A DNA stretch of 64,000 nucleotides, from assembly GCF_003583765.1 (NCBI RefSeq), contig NZ_QXQA01000009.1, forward strand, positions 124,001 through 188,000, in the 5' to 3' direction. The DNA comes from Paenibacillus nanensis. Lineage in GTDB: Bacteria > Bacillota > Bacilli > Paenibacillales > Paenibacillaceae. Shown in pieces: positions 9,136 through 17,686 of the stretch. Each line of letters opens with the position of its first letter. The stretch's first letter is position 1. Both the position numbers and the translations under genes were made by a program. The notes beneath the pieces are model-generated. The model was not told the DNA's origin, did no database searches, and worked only from the letters and a program-made list of their open reading frames with translations.

Positions 9136-10350
9136 TTAACGATGAAGATCAAATTTGGCGTGCAACGCGCGCAGCGCTTTCGCCATATCGGCTTCCTGTA
9201 CAAGCACCCAAATCGTCGTATTGGAGTCGGCGGACTGCATGATCATAATGCCCTGCTCCGTTAAGGCTTCTACGATGCGAGCCATGACGCCGGGCTGGCC
9301 GTTCATCCCGCCGCCGATAACCGAGATTTTTGCGCAGCTGCGCACAGCCGCCGGCGAGAAGCCGCATTCGCTAAGCAAAGCAAGCGCATGATCCGCGTCT
9401 TCGTCGAATACCGTATACACCGCTCCGCTTGGCGTTACATTTATGAAATCGACGCTGATGTGATGCTTCGCCATGGTCTGAAACACCTGCAGCTGCATGT
9501 CGTTACGTCCTTCAATGGCTTGGACGGAAATTTGCGTGACGCCCGTAACATGAGCGATGCCCGTTACGAACTTATCTTTTACTGCTTGACCGCCGCTTGC
9601 CGCGGACGCATCCGTTACAAGCGTCCCCGGCTCATCCGAGAACGTCGATCGAACCCGCACGGGAATCCGCGACTGCTGCGCGATTTCTACAGCCCTCGGA
9701 TGAATAACCTTGGCGCCTTGACGCGCCATATTGCCGACTTCCGCATAGCTTACCACCTCAAGCGGTCTCGCTTCGCTTACAATGCGGGGATCCGCCGTCA
9801 AGATGCCGTCTACATCCGTATAAATATCGACGATTTCCGCTTGAAGCGCCGCTCCTAACGCGGTCGCGGACGTGTCGCTTCCTCCCCGCCCAAGCGTCGT
9901 GATGTCCCCGTCCGATGTTACCCCCTGAAAGCCGGTGACAATAACGACTTTACCGTTCTGCAGCTCATGCAGCAGCCGGTCCGTCCGGATGGATTTGATT
10001 CGGGCTGAACCGAACTGCTCATCGGTTATAATGCCGGCCCCCCCGCCGGTTAGGGCAACGGAGGGTATCCCTCTGGATTGCAAAAGGCTGCACATAGCGG
10101 CTGCGGAAATCATCTCTCCGCAAGCCATAAGCAGATCCTTCTCTCGAGCGGGAAGCGCGCCGCCGTTGTCGCGTACAAAGGAAAGCAGCGTATCCGTCGC
10201 ATACGGGTCGCCCTTCCGGCCCATTGCCGAAACGACGACCACAACGGCATATCCGCTGTTTCGTTCTCTCTCGATATGATGAATGACGCGTTCTCTTGCT
10301 TGTTCGGTTGAAAGCGAGGTTCCTCCGAATTTTTGAACCAAAATCCGCAT
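9136..10350 (-). CDS. dapG: Aspartate kinase I, diaminopimelate-sensitive type
   Basis: Phosphorylates aspartate at the head of the aspartate pathway. The kinase domain opens with VQKFGGTSL, continues with VVVVSAMG, GGGAGIITDEQFG, TLGRGGSDTSA and YTDVDGILTADPRIV, and ends with RQGAKVIHPRAVE. Two ACT domains follow (from about residue 255), the second with ISVIGGGMNGQPGVMARI. Start at 10350 (MRILVQKFGG) has GGAGG 8 nt upstream; the longer reading frame adds 18 unlikely residues. 404 aa as in B. subtilis DapG. Position between dpaB and dapA is conserved, but asd, expected between dpaB and dapG, is missing. Confidence 0.94.
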   Translation of the reverse strand: MRILVQKFGGTSLSTEQARERVIHHIERERNSGYAVVVVVSAMGRKGDPYATDTLLSFVRDNGGALPAREKDLLMACGEMISAAAMCSLLQSRGIPSVALTGGGAGIITDEQFGSARIKSIRTDRLLHELQNGKVVIVTGFQGVTSDGDITTLGRGGSDTSATALGAALQAEIVDIYTDVDGILTADPRIVSEARPLEVVSYAEVGNMARQGAKVIHPRAVEIAQQSRIPVRVRSTFSDEPGTLVTDASAASGGQAVKDKFVTGIAHVTGVTQISVQAIEGRNDMQLQVFQTMAKHHISVDFINVTPSGAVYTVFDEDADHALALLSECGFSPAAVRSCAKISVIGGGMNGQPGVMARIVEALTEQGIMIMQSADSNTTIWVLVQEADMAKALRALHAKFDLHR

Positions 10351-10469
10351 TCCATGAGCCTCCATCATTCCCCGAAGACGAGAGCTGCAAAGGTACCGTG
10401 TCATCGTAGATTCCGAGTAACCGTCGGCAGCTTCATGACGTCTTTCAGTTCATCCTTGGTAATGTCTCG

Positions 10470-11057
10470 TTATGTCCTTTCGATCAGCAGAGGCTGGAGC
10501 TGCTTTCCTTGAAGCGCCGCTTCGCATGTCTCCATCACCAGATCCATTCTCGCCACTAATGAATTGGGCTTCTGAACCGGATTGTCTTGACCGAACGGCA
10601 CAAAATAAATATGTTTGGCGACTAGAAGTTTGGCAATGTTCGCCGCATTTAGCCCCAATCCGTCATTCGTGGAAATAGCCAGCACGATCGGCCGCCCGTT
10701 GCGCATTTGCGCTTTGGCCGCCATAAGGACGGCGCTGTCGGTAATCGCATTTGCAAGTCTGCTGGTCGTATTGCCGGTACAAGGAGCGATGACAAGGATA
10801 TCTAACAGCTTAGAAGGTCCCAGCGGCTCCGCTTGAACAATCGTTGAAATAATCTCGTTTCCCGTAATGCCGGTAAGCTGCTCCTGCCATTCCTTCGCCG
10901 TGCCGAAGCGTGTATCCGTCGTCACTAACGTATTCGACACGATCGGAACCACATTCGCGCCCGCATCCACAAACTTTTTAATTTCCGGCATCACCTCGGC
11001 AAACGTGCAATGGCTGCCGGACAACGCGTAACCAACCGTAATCCCGTTCCAATTCAT
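10470..11057 (-). CDS. dpaB: Dipicolinate synthase subunit B (SpoVFB)
   Basis: The flavoprotein-like subunit of dipicolinate synthase, which makes the spore core dipicolinic acid in the mother cell. 195 aa, usual length. The N-terminal GYALSGSHCTF and the VIAPCTGNTTSRLAN motif are typical of the phosphopantothenoylcysteine-decarboxylase-like fold. The C-terminus GKQLQPLLIERT matches the family. It overlaps dpaA by 4 nt (ATGA). After its TAA the same frame stays open for 22 codons before a second stop. Confidence 0.94.
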   Translation of the reverse strand: MNWNGITVGYALSGSHCTFAEVMPEIKKFVDAGANVVPIVSNTLVTTDTRFGTAKEWQEQLTGITGNEIISTIVQAEPLGPSKLLDILVIAPCTGNTTSRLANAITDSAVLMAAKAQMRNGRPIVLAISTNDGLGLNAANIAKLLVAKHIYFVPFGQDNPVQKPNSLVARMDLVMETCEAALQGKQLQPLLIERT

Positions 11058-11953
11058 ACTCCATTCCCCCGCTTCATCGTTTCATCCATGATCAACTGAG
11101 ATAAACAATCCGCTATGATGCGTCCAGCTGTTTTCGGAGCTACGATACCTGGCAGGCCGGGCGCAAGCAAGGCCTTTATGCCTCTTTTTTCCGCAAAACG
11201 GAAATCCGTGCCGCCCGGGTTCGATGCGAGGTCGATAATGACGGAACGCGACGGTAAATTCGCTATAATCTGAGCTGTGACAACCATAGTTGGAATTGTA
11301 TTGAAAAGCAAGTCGACATTGCCTACATGCTGCAGCAAGTTAGTGGTGTAGAAGGGCTCAAAACCCATCTCGAGCGCTCTCGCGAAATGCTCGGACCGCC
11401 TGACGCCCACCTTGACTTTCGCGCCTAAGCCTTGAAGCGTTCTCGCCATCGTAAATCCTGTGCGCCCGAATCCGAGCACCATACATACGGAGCCGTGAAT
11501 AGTAATGTCGGTATTCTGGATCGCCATCATAAGCGCGCCTTCCGCCGTCGGAATCGAATTGTAGATGGCCACATCGTCGCGGTCGAACAATTCCACCAAT
11601 TTTATTCCCTTCTCTTCGCAGAGCTTGCGCAAATAAGGCTTTGCCATCCCCGTATATACAGTGCAATGCTGCGGCAGCTTCGCGATGTGCTCGCCCGTCA
11701 GCTTCATCTCGCGGTCGCTGAAGACCGCATGGATATTCCCTTGGTCGTCCGTCCCAACCGCTGGAAGCAGCAGAGCGTCGACGCCCTCGAACAGCGTTTC
11801 ATCGAACTCGGCGTGAACGGCGCCGTCCAAGGAAGTATGCAAGCCGTCGAATCCGCACACGGTAACGGATGCATCAAGCTCATTAAGCTTGCGGATAACC
11901 TCCAGCTGTCTCGCATCGCCGCCAAGCAGCAGCACTTGAACGCCAGTTAACAT
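11054..11953 (-). CDS. dpaA: Dipicolinate synthase subunit A (SpoVFA)
   Basis: The NAD(P)-dependent subunit of dipicolinate synthase. 299 aa. The N-terminal half has GGDARQLEVIRKL. The dinucleotide-binding motif is VLGFGRTGFTMARTLQGLGA, and NTIPTMVVTAQII, IDLASNPGGTDF and LLAPGLPGIVAPKTAG are characteristic. ATG start, with GGGAG upstream. It is the first gene of the dpaA-dpaB-dapG-dapA unit, following a terminator and a sigma-K-like site, which fits mother-cell expression late in sporulation. Confidence 0.95.
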   Translation of the reverse strand: MLTGVQVLLLGGDARQLEVIRKLNELDASVTVCGFDGLHTSLDGAVHAEFDETLFEGVDALLLPAVGTDDQGNIHAVFSDREMKLTGEHIAKLPQHCTVYTGMAKPYLRKLCEEKGIKLVELFDRDDVAIYNSIPTAEGALMMAIQNTDITIHGSVCMVLGFGRTGFTMARTLQGLGAKVKVGVRRSEHFARALEMGFEPFYTTNLLQHVGNVDLLFNTIPTMVVTAQIIANLPSRSVIIDLASNPGGTDFRFAEKRGIKALLAPGLPGIVAPKTAGRIIADCLSQLIMDETMKRGNGV

Positions 11954-11989
11954 CGGGCTTCACTCCCTTCTGGCCAATAAGATATAGAC

Positions 11990-12018
11990 CATCGTATGCG
12001 TGCGCCCAGAAACGGGTG
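11990..12018 (-). promoter_or_regulatory. Sigma-K-like promoter of dpaA
   Basis: On the minus strand AC (12016-12017, in CACCC) is followed by 17 nt and CATACGATG (11990-11998). This is one mismatch from the sigma-K form AC-N17-CATAnnnTA. spoVF is known to be sigma-K-controlled in B. subtilis. The short consensus makes chance matches easy, so support comes mainly from position. Confidence 0.45.
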
Positions 12019-12042
12019 AAAAAACGAGCCCGAAAAATGAAA

Positions 12043-12072
12043 AAGGCCAGCCAGATGAATCTGGCAAGCCTT
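12043..12072 (-). terminator. Terminator of the mlpA-dut unit
   Basis: The imperfect 13-bp stem is AAGGCTTGCCAGA/TCTGGCTGGCCTT with loop TTCA. The minus strand continues TTTTTCATTTTT. It lies 40 nt after the dut stop and separates dut from the dpaA promoter. Confidence 0.85.
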
Positions 12073-12111
12073 AATTCGTTTGAACGAAAGCGGTATTTGC
12101 GCCGCCTGTTC

Positions 12112-12558
12112 TTATTTCACGCCCGTATGACCAAAGCCGCCCGCGCCGCGGACCGTATCCGGAAGCTCCGAAGCCTCCTCAATCGTTACGGCGGGAACCT
12201 CCTGGAACACCATTTGCGCGATCCGTTCGCCGCGTGTAACGGTAAACGGCTCGGCTCCGTGATTCATGAGCAGAACCTTCACTTCGCCGCGGTAATCCGC
12301 GTCGATTGTTCCCGGCGAGTTCAAGCATGTAATGCCATGCTTGAAAGCGAGGCCGCTTCTCGGCCTGATTTGCGCTTCGAGCTCCTTCGGCATCGCCATT
12401 GCAAAGCCCGTAGGAACAAGCGCGCGCTCCCCCGGCTTAAGAGTGAGCGGTTCAGCGACAGCCGCTTGCAGGTCAAAGCCTGCGGCCCATTCGGACATTT
12501 TGCGCGGAACCGCGATATCTTCATTGCCTTCCAGACGTTTAAACAGAACCTGGTACAT
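12112..12558 (-). CDS. dut: dUTP diphosphatase (trimeric dUTPase)
   Basis: Hydrolyses dUTP to dUMP and diphosphate, keeping uracil out of DNA and feeding dTMP synthesis. 148 aa with all five dUTPase motifs in order: [32 protein letters not shown] and the C-terminal [10 protein letters not shown] (usual form GFGSTG). The start overlaps the end of mlpA by 20 nt, so translation is probably coupled. In B. subtilis the corresponding position holds ymxH instead. Confidence 0.95.
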   Translation of the reverse strand: MYQVLFKRLEGNEDIAVPRKMSEWAAGFDLQAAVAEPLTLKPGERALVPTGFAMAMPKELEAQIRPRSGLAFKHGITCLNSPGTIDADYRGEVKVLLMNHGAEPFTVTRGERIAQMVFQEVPAVTIEEASELPDTVRGAGGFGHTGVK

Positions 12559-13804
12559 ACTGATCTCTCCTTAAATTTGCCGCATCTTTGTCCGTCGAAC
12601 CGACCATCGCAACCGCAAACGGAACCGACAGTATCCGTTTCGTCACTTCACGCACATCGTCCATCGTGACGTTGTCGATCCGTTTAAGCAGCTCGTCAAG
12701 CGTGTAGTGATGTCCGAGCATCAGCTCGTTTTTGCCGATGCGGTTCATGCGGCTGCTGGTGCTTTCCAGGCTTAAGATCAAGGAGCCCTTCAGCTGCTCT
12801 TTGCCGCGGTGCAGCTCATCTTCCGCTAAGCCTTTGACGGAAAGCTCATGGATCTGCTCAAGCGTTAGATTCAGCACGTCCTTCGTTTGCTTCGGAGCCG
12901 TTCCGGCGTACACGGTAAACAAGCCAGAGTCGGCATAGCCGGTATGATAGGAGTAGACGGAATAAGCAAGACCGCGCTTCTCCCGGATCTCTTGGAACAG
13001 CCTGGAGCTCATGCCGCCGCCCAAAGCATTGTTGAGCAGCACCATCGCGTACAGCTTGGCATCCTTATTGGAGCAGCCAGGGAACGTCATGCAGATATGG
13101 TTTTGTTCGGTTTTCTTTTTGTAAAACACGTAATCGCCGCGGAAGACCGGAGCCTCGGGCACGAACGGTTCCGCATGGTTCGAAAAAGCGCCAAAATGCT
13201 TCTCGAGCAGCTCAAGCAGCTTGCCTTCCTCGACATTGCCGGCCACGCTGACAACCGTATTTTCGATCGTGTAGCGTTCTTTCATGTAGCCCTTCAGCGT
13301 GTCCGGGCCCATCGCTTCCAAACGGTCCTTTAAGCCGAGTATGGAATACGCGAGCGGATGATCGCCGAAGGAAGCGCGGGACGCCTCGTCATGAACCTTA
13401 TCATCCGGCGTATCTTCATACATGGCGATTTCCTCTAAGATGACGTTTTTCTCCTTCGCCAGCTCCGTCTCGTCGAACTGGGAATGGAAGAACATATCCG
13501 ACAAGGCGTCTACCGCGATCGGCAGATGCTCATCCAGCACCTTGGCGAAATAGCACGTATATTCCTTGGCCGTAAAGGCGTTTACGTTGCCGCCGATGCC
13601 GTCGAACACATCCGCAATATCTTTTGCGGTCCTTCTCTCCGTGCCTTTGAACAGCATATGTTCGATAAAATGCGATATCCCGTTATTTTCGATCGTCTCG
13701 TTACGGGAGCCTGTTTTGACCCAAATGCCGAATGAGACGGAGCGAACGGTAGGTATGTATTCAACGACTACGCGCAATCCGTTGCTAAGCGTATATTTGT
13801 TCAA
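12539..13804 (-). CDS. mlpA: M16-family zinc metallopeptidase MlpA/YmxG
   Basis: A processing-peptidase-like protease. The inverse zinc motif HFIEH sits in [14 protein letters not shown], with the downstream ligand Glu in [30 protein letters not shown] and the [16 protein letters not shown] loop are typical. The start chosen is TTG at 13804, which has GGAGGAGG 6 nt upstream and gives the family N-terminus [15 protein letters not shown]. An ATG 96 nt upstream would add a basic tail without support. About 421 aa, close to B. subtilis MlpA. Unlike the YmfF-like protein at the left edge, this one should be catalytic. Confidence 0.93.
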   Translation of the reverse strand: MNKYTLSNGLRVVVEYIPTVRSVSFGIWVKTGSRNETIENNGISHFIEHMLFKGTERRTAKDIADVFDGIGGNVNAFTAKEYTCYFAKVLDEHLPIAVDALSDMFFHSQFDETELAKEKNVILEEIAMYEDTPDDKVHDEASRASFGDHPLAYSILGLKDRLEAMGPDTLKGYMKERYTIENTVVSVAGNVEEGKLLELLEKHFGAFSNHAEPFVPEAPVFRGDYVFYKKKTEQNHICMTFPGCSNKDAKLYAMVLLNNALGGGMSSRLFQEIREKRGLAYSVYSYHTGYADSGLFTVYAGTAPKQTKDVLNLTLEQIHELSVKGLAEDELHRGKEQLKGSLILSLESTSSRMNRIGKNELMLGHHYTLDELLKRIDNVTMDDVREVTKRILSVPFAVAMVGSTDKDAANLRRDQYVPGSV

Positions 13805-13868
13805 TGAGATCCTCCTCCAAGTTTTGCGTTTTGCAAAACCGCTTCGTAAGCTCGCAAGCAATGATTTC

Positions 13869-13897
13869 ACTATATCAAAATAAATGGGCTCCCTCAA
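13869..13897 (-). promoter_or_regulatory. Possible sigma-A promoter of mlpA-dut
   Basis: TTGAGG (13892-13897), 17-nt spacer, TATAGT (13869-13874). Its -35 lies inside the end of ylxY. The leader also holds the perfect palindrome GTTTTGCAAAAC. mlpA-dut need not depend only on the sporulation promoter of ylxY, which makes this site plausible. Confidence 0.35.
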
Positions 13898-14879
13898 CAA
13901 CTGCCGCGACGCGGTTGCTCGAAAGCGTCTCGCTTACCGTCCCGATGACGAAGCCCTTCGCGATGGCGGCATCGATAATGCCGGCCAAGGCGCCTTTGGT
14001 CGTTTCCGTCGGATGCATCAGAATAAGCGAGCCGGGCTCCAGCTTCGCCTGCATCTTGCGGATGACCGAATCGGCGGGAGGTTTTCTCCAGTCTACCGTA
14101 TCCAGCGTCCAAAGAACCGTGCCCAGCCCTTGCTCGCTGGCGATTTGCACGGTTGCCGCGTTGTACGACCCGGATGGAGGCGCAAACCATTTGTTATCTA
14201 CACCCAACAATTCCTTGAGCAGCTGCTGCGTCTTCGCAATCTGATTATATTGGTCCGTTCTGCTTAAGTTTTTCATATCGGGATGCGAGTACGCGTGATT
14301 GGACATTTCATGCCCCGCCGCCTGAATCTTTTTGGCAACGTCCACATTTTTTTTGAGCCAGCTGCCGTCGAGGAAGAAGGTTGCCTTAACCCCCTTCTCC
14401 TCAAGCGTTGCGAGGATCGGATCGATATATTCGTTGCCCCATGCCACATTGATCATCAGCGATACCATCGGTTTATTCGGATTGCCTCTATAGATCGGCT
14501 GAGGCCCAAGATGCTTTAGCGATATTTTCGGCTCGATCTCTTGGTACTGAAACGGAATGGCGCCGGACCTCGGCGCCTTGAGCGCGGCTTCGTACGTTTT
14601 TTCGATGTCGACGGCAAGGCCGTTATAGCCGGGAATCGCATGCCATACCCGGTCAATACGCGCGTCTACGGGCGCAATTCGTTTCGTCTCCGCCTCCGCA
14701 ACGATCGCCTCATAGAGCTCCCGCTTTTCTTCTTCTGTGTAGGAGGTTCTCCCTAACGCTTCGACTGCGTCCCCCGATTTCACAGTGTTGATAAAGGAAG
14801 CGATATTTCCGTTCATTTTGACTAAAACAAGCAGCATCAATACACTAGCCGATATGGCAGCCGCTTTTCGCAAATTCAT
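13875..14879 (-). CDS. ylxY: Sporulation polysaccharide deacetylase-family protein YlxY
   Basis: 334 aa. A membrane-anchor helix (AAAISASVLMLLVLVKM) is followed by a NodB-type domain. The second metal motif HAYSHPDM is intact, and WFAPPSGSYN, LDTVDW and LILMHPTE correspond to later motifs. The usual TFDDG catalytic-Asp motif is replaced by INVAWGNEY, as I recall for the YlxY sporulation subgroup, so deacetylase activity is doubtful. Start at 14879 (MNLRKAAAIS) has GGGAG 8 nt upstream; the longer frame overlaps promoter sequence. It lies between pnpA and mlpA as in B. subtilis, behind a sigma-E-like promoter. Confidence 0.88.
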   Translation of the reverse strand: MNLRKAAAISASVLMLLVLVKMNGNIASFINTVKSGDAVEALGRTSYTEEEKRELYEAIVAEAETKRIAPVDARIDRVWHAIPGYNGLAVDIEKTYEAALKAPRSGAIPFQYQEIEPKISLKHLGPQPIYRGNPNKPMVSLMINVAWGNEYIDPILATLEEKGVKATFFLDGSWLKKNVDVAKKIQAAGHEMSNHAYSHPDMKNLSRTDQYNQIAKTQQLLKELLGVDNKWFAPPSGSYNAATVQIASEQGLGTVLWTLDTVDWRKPPADSVIRKMQAKLEPGSLILMHPTETTKGALAGIIDAAIAKGFVIGTVSETLSSNRVAAVVEGAHLF

Positions 14880-14943
14880 CGTTCCCACTCCCAACCGCAT
14901 CAGTCGCGCGAGAGCCGTCTGGCTCCGCATGCGCTCATGGACA

Positions 14944-14972
14944 TGTGTATGTGCGCATGGACAAGAATATGC
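14944..14972 (-). promoter_or_regulatory. Sigma-E-like promoter of ylxY
   Basis: GCATATT (14966-14972), 14-nt spacer, CATACACA (14944-14951) on the minus strand. This fits the mother-cell sigma-E pattern KMATATT-N14-CATACAnT with one mismatch in the last base. It lies right after the pnpA terminator and about 65 nt before the ylxY ATG. Confidence 0.6.
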
Positions 14973-14986
14973 TCGGCCCAAATAAA

Positions 14987-15013
14987 AAAGAGACAGATAA
15001 GCTCTGACTCTTT
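14987..15013 (-). terminator. Terminator of pnpA
   Basis: An 11-bp stem AAAGAGTCAGA/TCTGTCTCTTT with one T-T mismatch and loop GCTTA is followed by TTTATTTGG on the minus strand. It starts 38 nt past the pnpA stop. Confidence 0.87.
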
Positions 15014-15050
15014 ACGGCTGGCTATGGGAGTGAAGCGTCCCGCTCAACAC

Positions 15051-17153
15051 TTAAGATTGAGCAGGGGCTTCTGCTGTAAGAACCGCTTTGCGCGACAGAT
15101 TAACACGGCCTTGCTGATCGATTTCGGTTACTTTCACCGTGATCTGATCGCCGATTTTGACAACATCCTCGCATTTCGCTACGCGTTCCGTAGACAATTG
15201 CGAGATGTGAACCAAACCGTCCTTGTTCGGTAAAATTTCGACGAATACGCCGAACTTCTCGATCCGCTTCACCGTTCCGAGATAAATCTCGCCGACGACC
15301 ACTTCTTTCACGATGCCTTCGATAATGGCCTTCGCTTTTTGGTTCATCTCTTCATTGGAAGAAGCGATAAAGACGCTGCCGTCTTGCTCGATATCGATTT
15401 TCACGCCGGTTTCTTCGATGATTTTGTTAATGATTTTGCCGCCTGCGCCAATAACGTCGCGGATTTTGTCCGGGTTAATGCGCAAGGTAAGAATTTTCGG
15501 CGCATATTTCGAAAGGCTTGTCCGAGGCGCGGACATCACTTCAAGCATTTTGCCCAAAATATGCATGCGTCCTTCGCGGGCTTGCTCCAGCGCTTGCTCC
15601 AAAATGCTGCGGTCGATGCCGTCGATTTTGATATCCATCTGAATGGCGGTTACGCCTTGAGCCGTTCCGGCAACCTTAAAGTCCATATCGCCGAGATGGT
15701 CTTCCATGCCTTGAATATCCGACAGGATGGAGAAATGATCGCCGTCCTTGATCAGGCCCATGGCAATACCCGCAACCGGAGCTTTGATCGGAACGCCCGC
15801 ATCCATCATCGCGAGCGTGCTCGCGCAAATGCTGGCTTGCGATGTGGAGCCGTTGGACTCAAGCACTTCGGAAACGAGACGAATCGTATACGGGAACTCC
15901 GCTTCGGAAGGAATAACCTTCGACAAGGCGCGTTCGCCGAGCGCTCCGTGGCCGATCTCCCTGCGGCCCGGCGGACGAAGAGGACGAGCCTCGCCGACGC
16001 TGAACGGCGGGAAGTTATAATGGTGCATGAATCGTTTGGTCTCTTCCGGCGAGATGCCGTCAAGAATTTGCACGTCTCCCATCGCGCCTAGCGTACAAAT
16101 GCTGAGCGCTTGCGTCTGACCGCGCGTGAACAGGCCGGAGCCATGTGTGCGAGGCAGGAGCGCAACGTCGCATTCGATTGGACGAATTTCATCCAGCTTA
16201 CGGCCGTCTGGACGCACTTTGTCGTGCGTAATGAGGCGGCGAACCTCTTCCTTCACAATATCGTACAATACTTCCTTGACGTCGGCCAGAAGCTCCGGCG
16301 TATCCGCGTATTTCGCCTCGAAATGAGCAACCGTATCGCTGTTCACAGCGTCGATCGCGTCCTGACGCGCATGCTTCTCCGGAATTTTCACGGCTTCGAC
16401 CAGACGAGCAGAAGCGTATTCGCGAACTTCCGCATTTACGGTAGCATTTACGGTATGTAGCTTGACTTCCATCTTCTCTTTGCCGGCAAGAGCTTGCAGC
16501 TCTTCGATGCTTTGAACGATGGATTTGATGGCGTCATGTCCGAACATGATCGCTTCCAGCATGACGGATTCCGGAACCTCGTTCGCTTCCGCCTCCACCA
16601 TCATGATCGCGTCCTTCGTGCCCGCAACAACGACATAAATATCGGTTTCCTGCTCCTGCGCCACTGTCGGATTAATCACGAACTGTCCGTTAATGCGGCC
16701 GACAACGACACCGCCGATCGGTCCATTGAACGGGACGTCGGAGATGGTCAGCGCCGCCGAAGTGCCGATCATCGCCGCAATTTCCGGCGAGCAATCCTGA
16801 TCGACGCTCATGACGATATTGGCGATTTGCACGTCGTTACGGAAGCCTTCCGGGAACAACGGGCGAATCGGACGGTCCGTCAAGCGGCTGGACAAAATAG
16901 CCTTTTCGCTTGGTCTACCCTCGCGTTTGATGAAGCCGCCGGGAATTTTGCCTACCGCATACAGCCGTTCCTCATAGTTGACGGTTAGCGGGAAGAAATC
17001 CAAATCCTTAGGCTCCGTCGATGCGGTAACCGTACATAAGATAACAGTCTCGCCGTAGCGGACCGTGACTGCCGCATTCGCTTGCTTAGCCAGTCGCCCG
17101 GTCTCAAGCACGAGCGGTCGGCCGCCTAACGTCGTTTCAATACGTTGAAGCAT
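15051..17153 (-). CDS. pnpA: Polynucleotide phosphorylase
   Basis: A phosphorolytic 3'-5' exoribonuclease of the RNA degradation machinery. 700 aa with two RNase PH domains ([55 protein letters not shown]), then a KH domain ([15 protein letters not shown]) and an S1 domain ([21 protein letters not shown]). The segment before GRREIGHG reads GEARPLRPP, a little different from the common GPMRGP. The start [11 protein letters not shown] has AGGAGG 6 nt upstream; an extra 11 codons in frame lack support. Follows rpsO, the classic order. Confidence 0.96.
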   Translation of the reverse strand: MLQRIETTLGGRPLVLETGRLAKQANAAVTVRYGETVILCTVTASTEPKDLDFFPLTVNYEERLYAVGKIPGGFIKREGRPSEKAILSSRLTDRPIRPLFPEGFRNDVQIANIVMSVDQDCSPEIAAMIGTSAALTISDVPFNGPIGGVVVGRINGQFVINPTVAQEQETDIYVVVAGTKDAIMMVEAEANEVPESVMLEAIMFGHDAIKSIVQSIEELQALAGKEKMEVKLHTVNATVNAEVREYASARLVEAVKIPEKHARQDAIDAVNSDTVAHFEAKYADTPELLADVKEVLYDIVKEEVRRLITHDKVRPDGRKLDEIRPIECDVALLPRTHGSGLFTRGQTQALSICTLGAMGDVQILDGISPEETKRFMHHYNFPPFSVGEARPLRPPGRREIGHGALGERALSKVIPSEAEFPYTIRLVSEVLESNGSTSQASICASTLAMMDAGVPIKAPVAGIAMGLIKDGDHFSILSDIQGMEDHLGDMDFKVAGTAQGVTAIQMDIKIDGIDRSILEQALEQAREGRMHILGKMLEVMSAPRTSLSKYAPKILTLRINPDKIRDVIGAGGKIINKIIEETGVKIDIEQDGSVFIASSNEEMNQKAKAIIEGIVKEVVVGEIYLGTVKRIEKFGVFVEILPNKDGLVHISQLSTERVAKCEDVVKIGDQITVKVTEIDQQGRVNLSRKAVLTAEAPAQS

Positions 17154-17179
17154 ATAGTCCCTCCTTTTTCCTATTACAA

Positions 17180-17237
17180 AAAGCAACCCGAACCCCTGCT
17201 CCAGACGAACTGGCGGACGGGATAATCAGGTTGCTTT
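17180..17237 (-). terminator. rpsO-pnpA intercistronic terminator/processing hairpin
   Basis: Outer stem AAAGCAACC/GGTTGCTTT, inner CCAG/CTGG hairpin, then TT before the pnpA ribosome site. In many bacteria this position carries a leaky terminator and RNase processing site that lets pnpA be co-transcribed with rpsO and autoregulated. No promoter is obvious between it and pnpA, which supports read-through. Confidence 0.75.
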
Positions 17238-17252
17238 CTGCTCACGCATGTT

Positions 17253-17522
17253 TTAACGGCGAAGGCCGAGTTTTTCGATCAATGCGCTGTAACGTTTTAC
17301 GTCTTTGTTCTTCAGGTAAGCTAGCAACTTACGGCGTTGACCTACCATCTTAAGCAGACCGCGGCGGGAATGATGATCCTTCTTGTGCTCGCGAAGATGC
17401 TGAGTCAGGTTAACGATGTTCTCCGTAAGGATAGCGATTTGAACTTCAGGGGACCCCGTGTCACTCGCGTGAGTTTTGTGAGTCTCGATCAGCTCTTGTT
17501 TGCGTTCTTGCGTAATTGCCAT
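17253..17522 (-). CDS. rpsO: 30S ribosomal protein S15
   Basis: 89 aa, the family length. It binds the 16S rRNA central domain and nucleates platform assembly. The sequence carries the S15 signature [19 protein letters not shown] and [16 protein letters not shown]-like helix (here [19 protein letters not shown]). Start at 17522 ([10 protein letters not shown]) has AAGGAGGTG 6 nt upstream. It has its own promoter and a leader of about 120 nt, and pnpA follows. Confidence 0.97.
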   Translation of the reverse strand: MAITQERKQELIETHKTHASDTGSPEVQIAILTENIVNLTQHLREHKKDHHSRRGLLKMVGQRRKLLAYLKNKDVKRYSALIEKLGLRR

Positions 17523-17645
17523 CCTTTTCACCTCCTTATTCATAATCGCCGTTAGCCTCGCCGCCGCCGGTGAGAGCGGACAACCAAGCTAAGGTTCAGT
17601 ATACGAGCCACCTAACCCTCATACGAGGGCAAGCTGTTCGCAACG
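17523..17645 (-). promoter_or_regulatory. rpsO 5' leader, candidate S15 autoregulatory element
   Basis: The predicted transcript carries about 120 nt before rpsO, with a CCCTCGTATGAGGG hairpin and further GC-rich pairing next to the ribosome site. S15 represses its own mRNA in several bacterial lineages through unrelated leader structures. Sequence shows a structured leader; autoregulation is inference. Confidence 0.4.
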
Positions 17646-17651
17646 GTCTCT

Positions 17652-17681
17652 AGTATACCATATTGGATTAGCGCTTGTCGA
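17652..17681 (-). promoter_or_regulatory. Sigma-A promoter of rpsO
   Basis: TCGACA (17676-17681), 18-nt spacer ending in TGG, then TATACT (17652-17657). The TGnTATACT form is an extended -10. It sits 5 nt past the ribF stop codon. Confidence 0.7.
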
Positions 17682-17686
17682 GGAAA

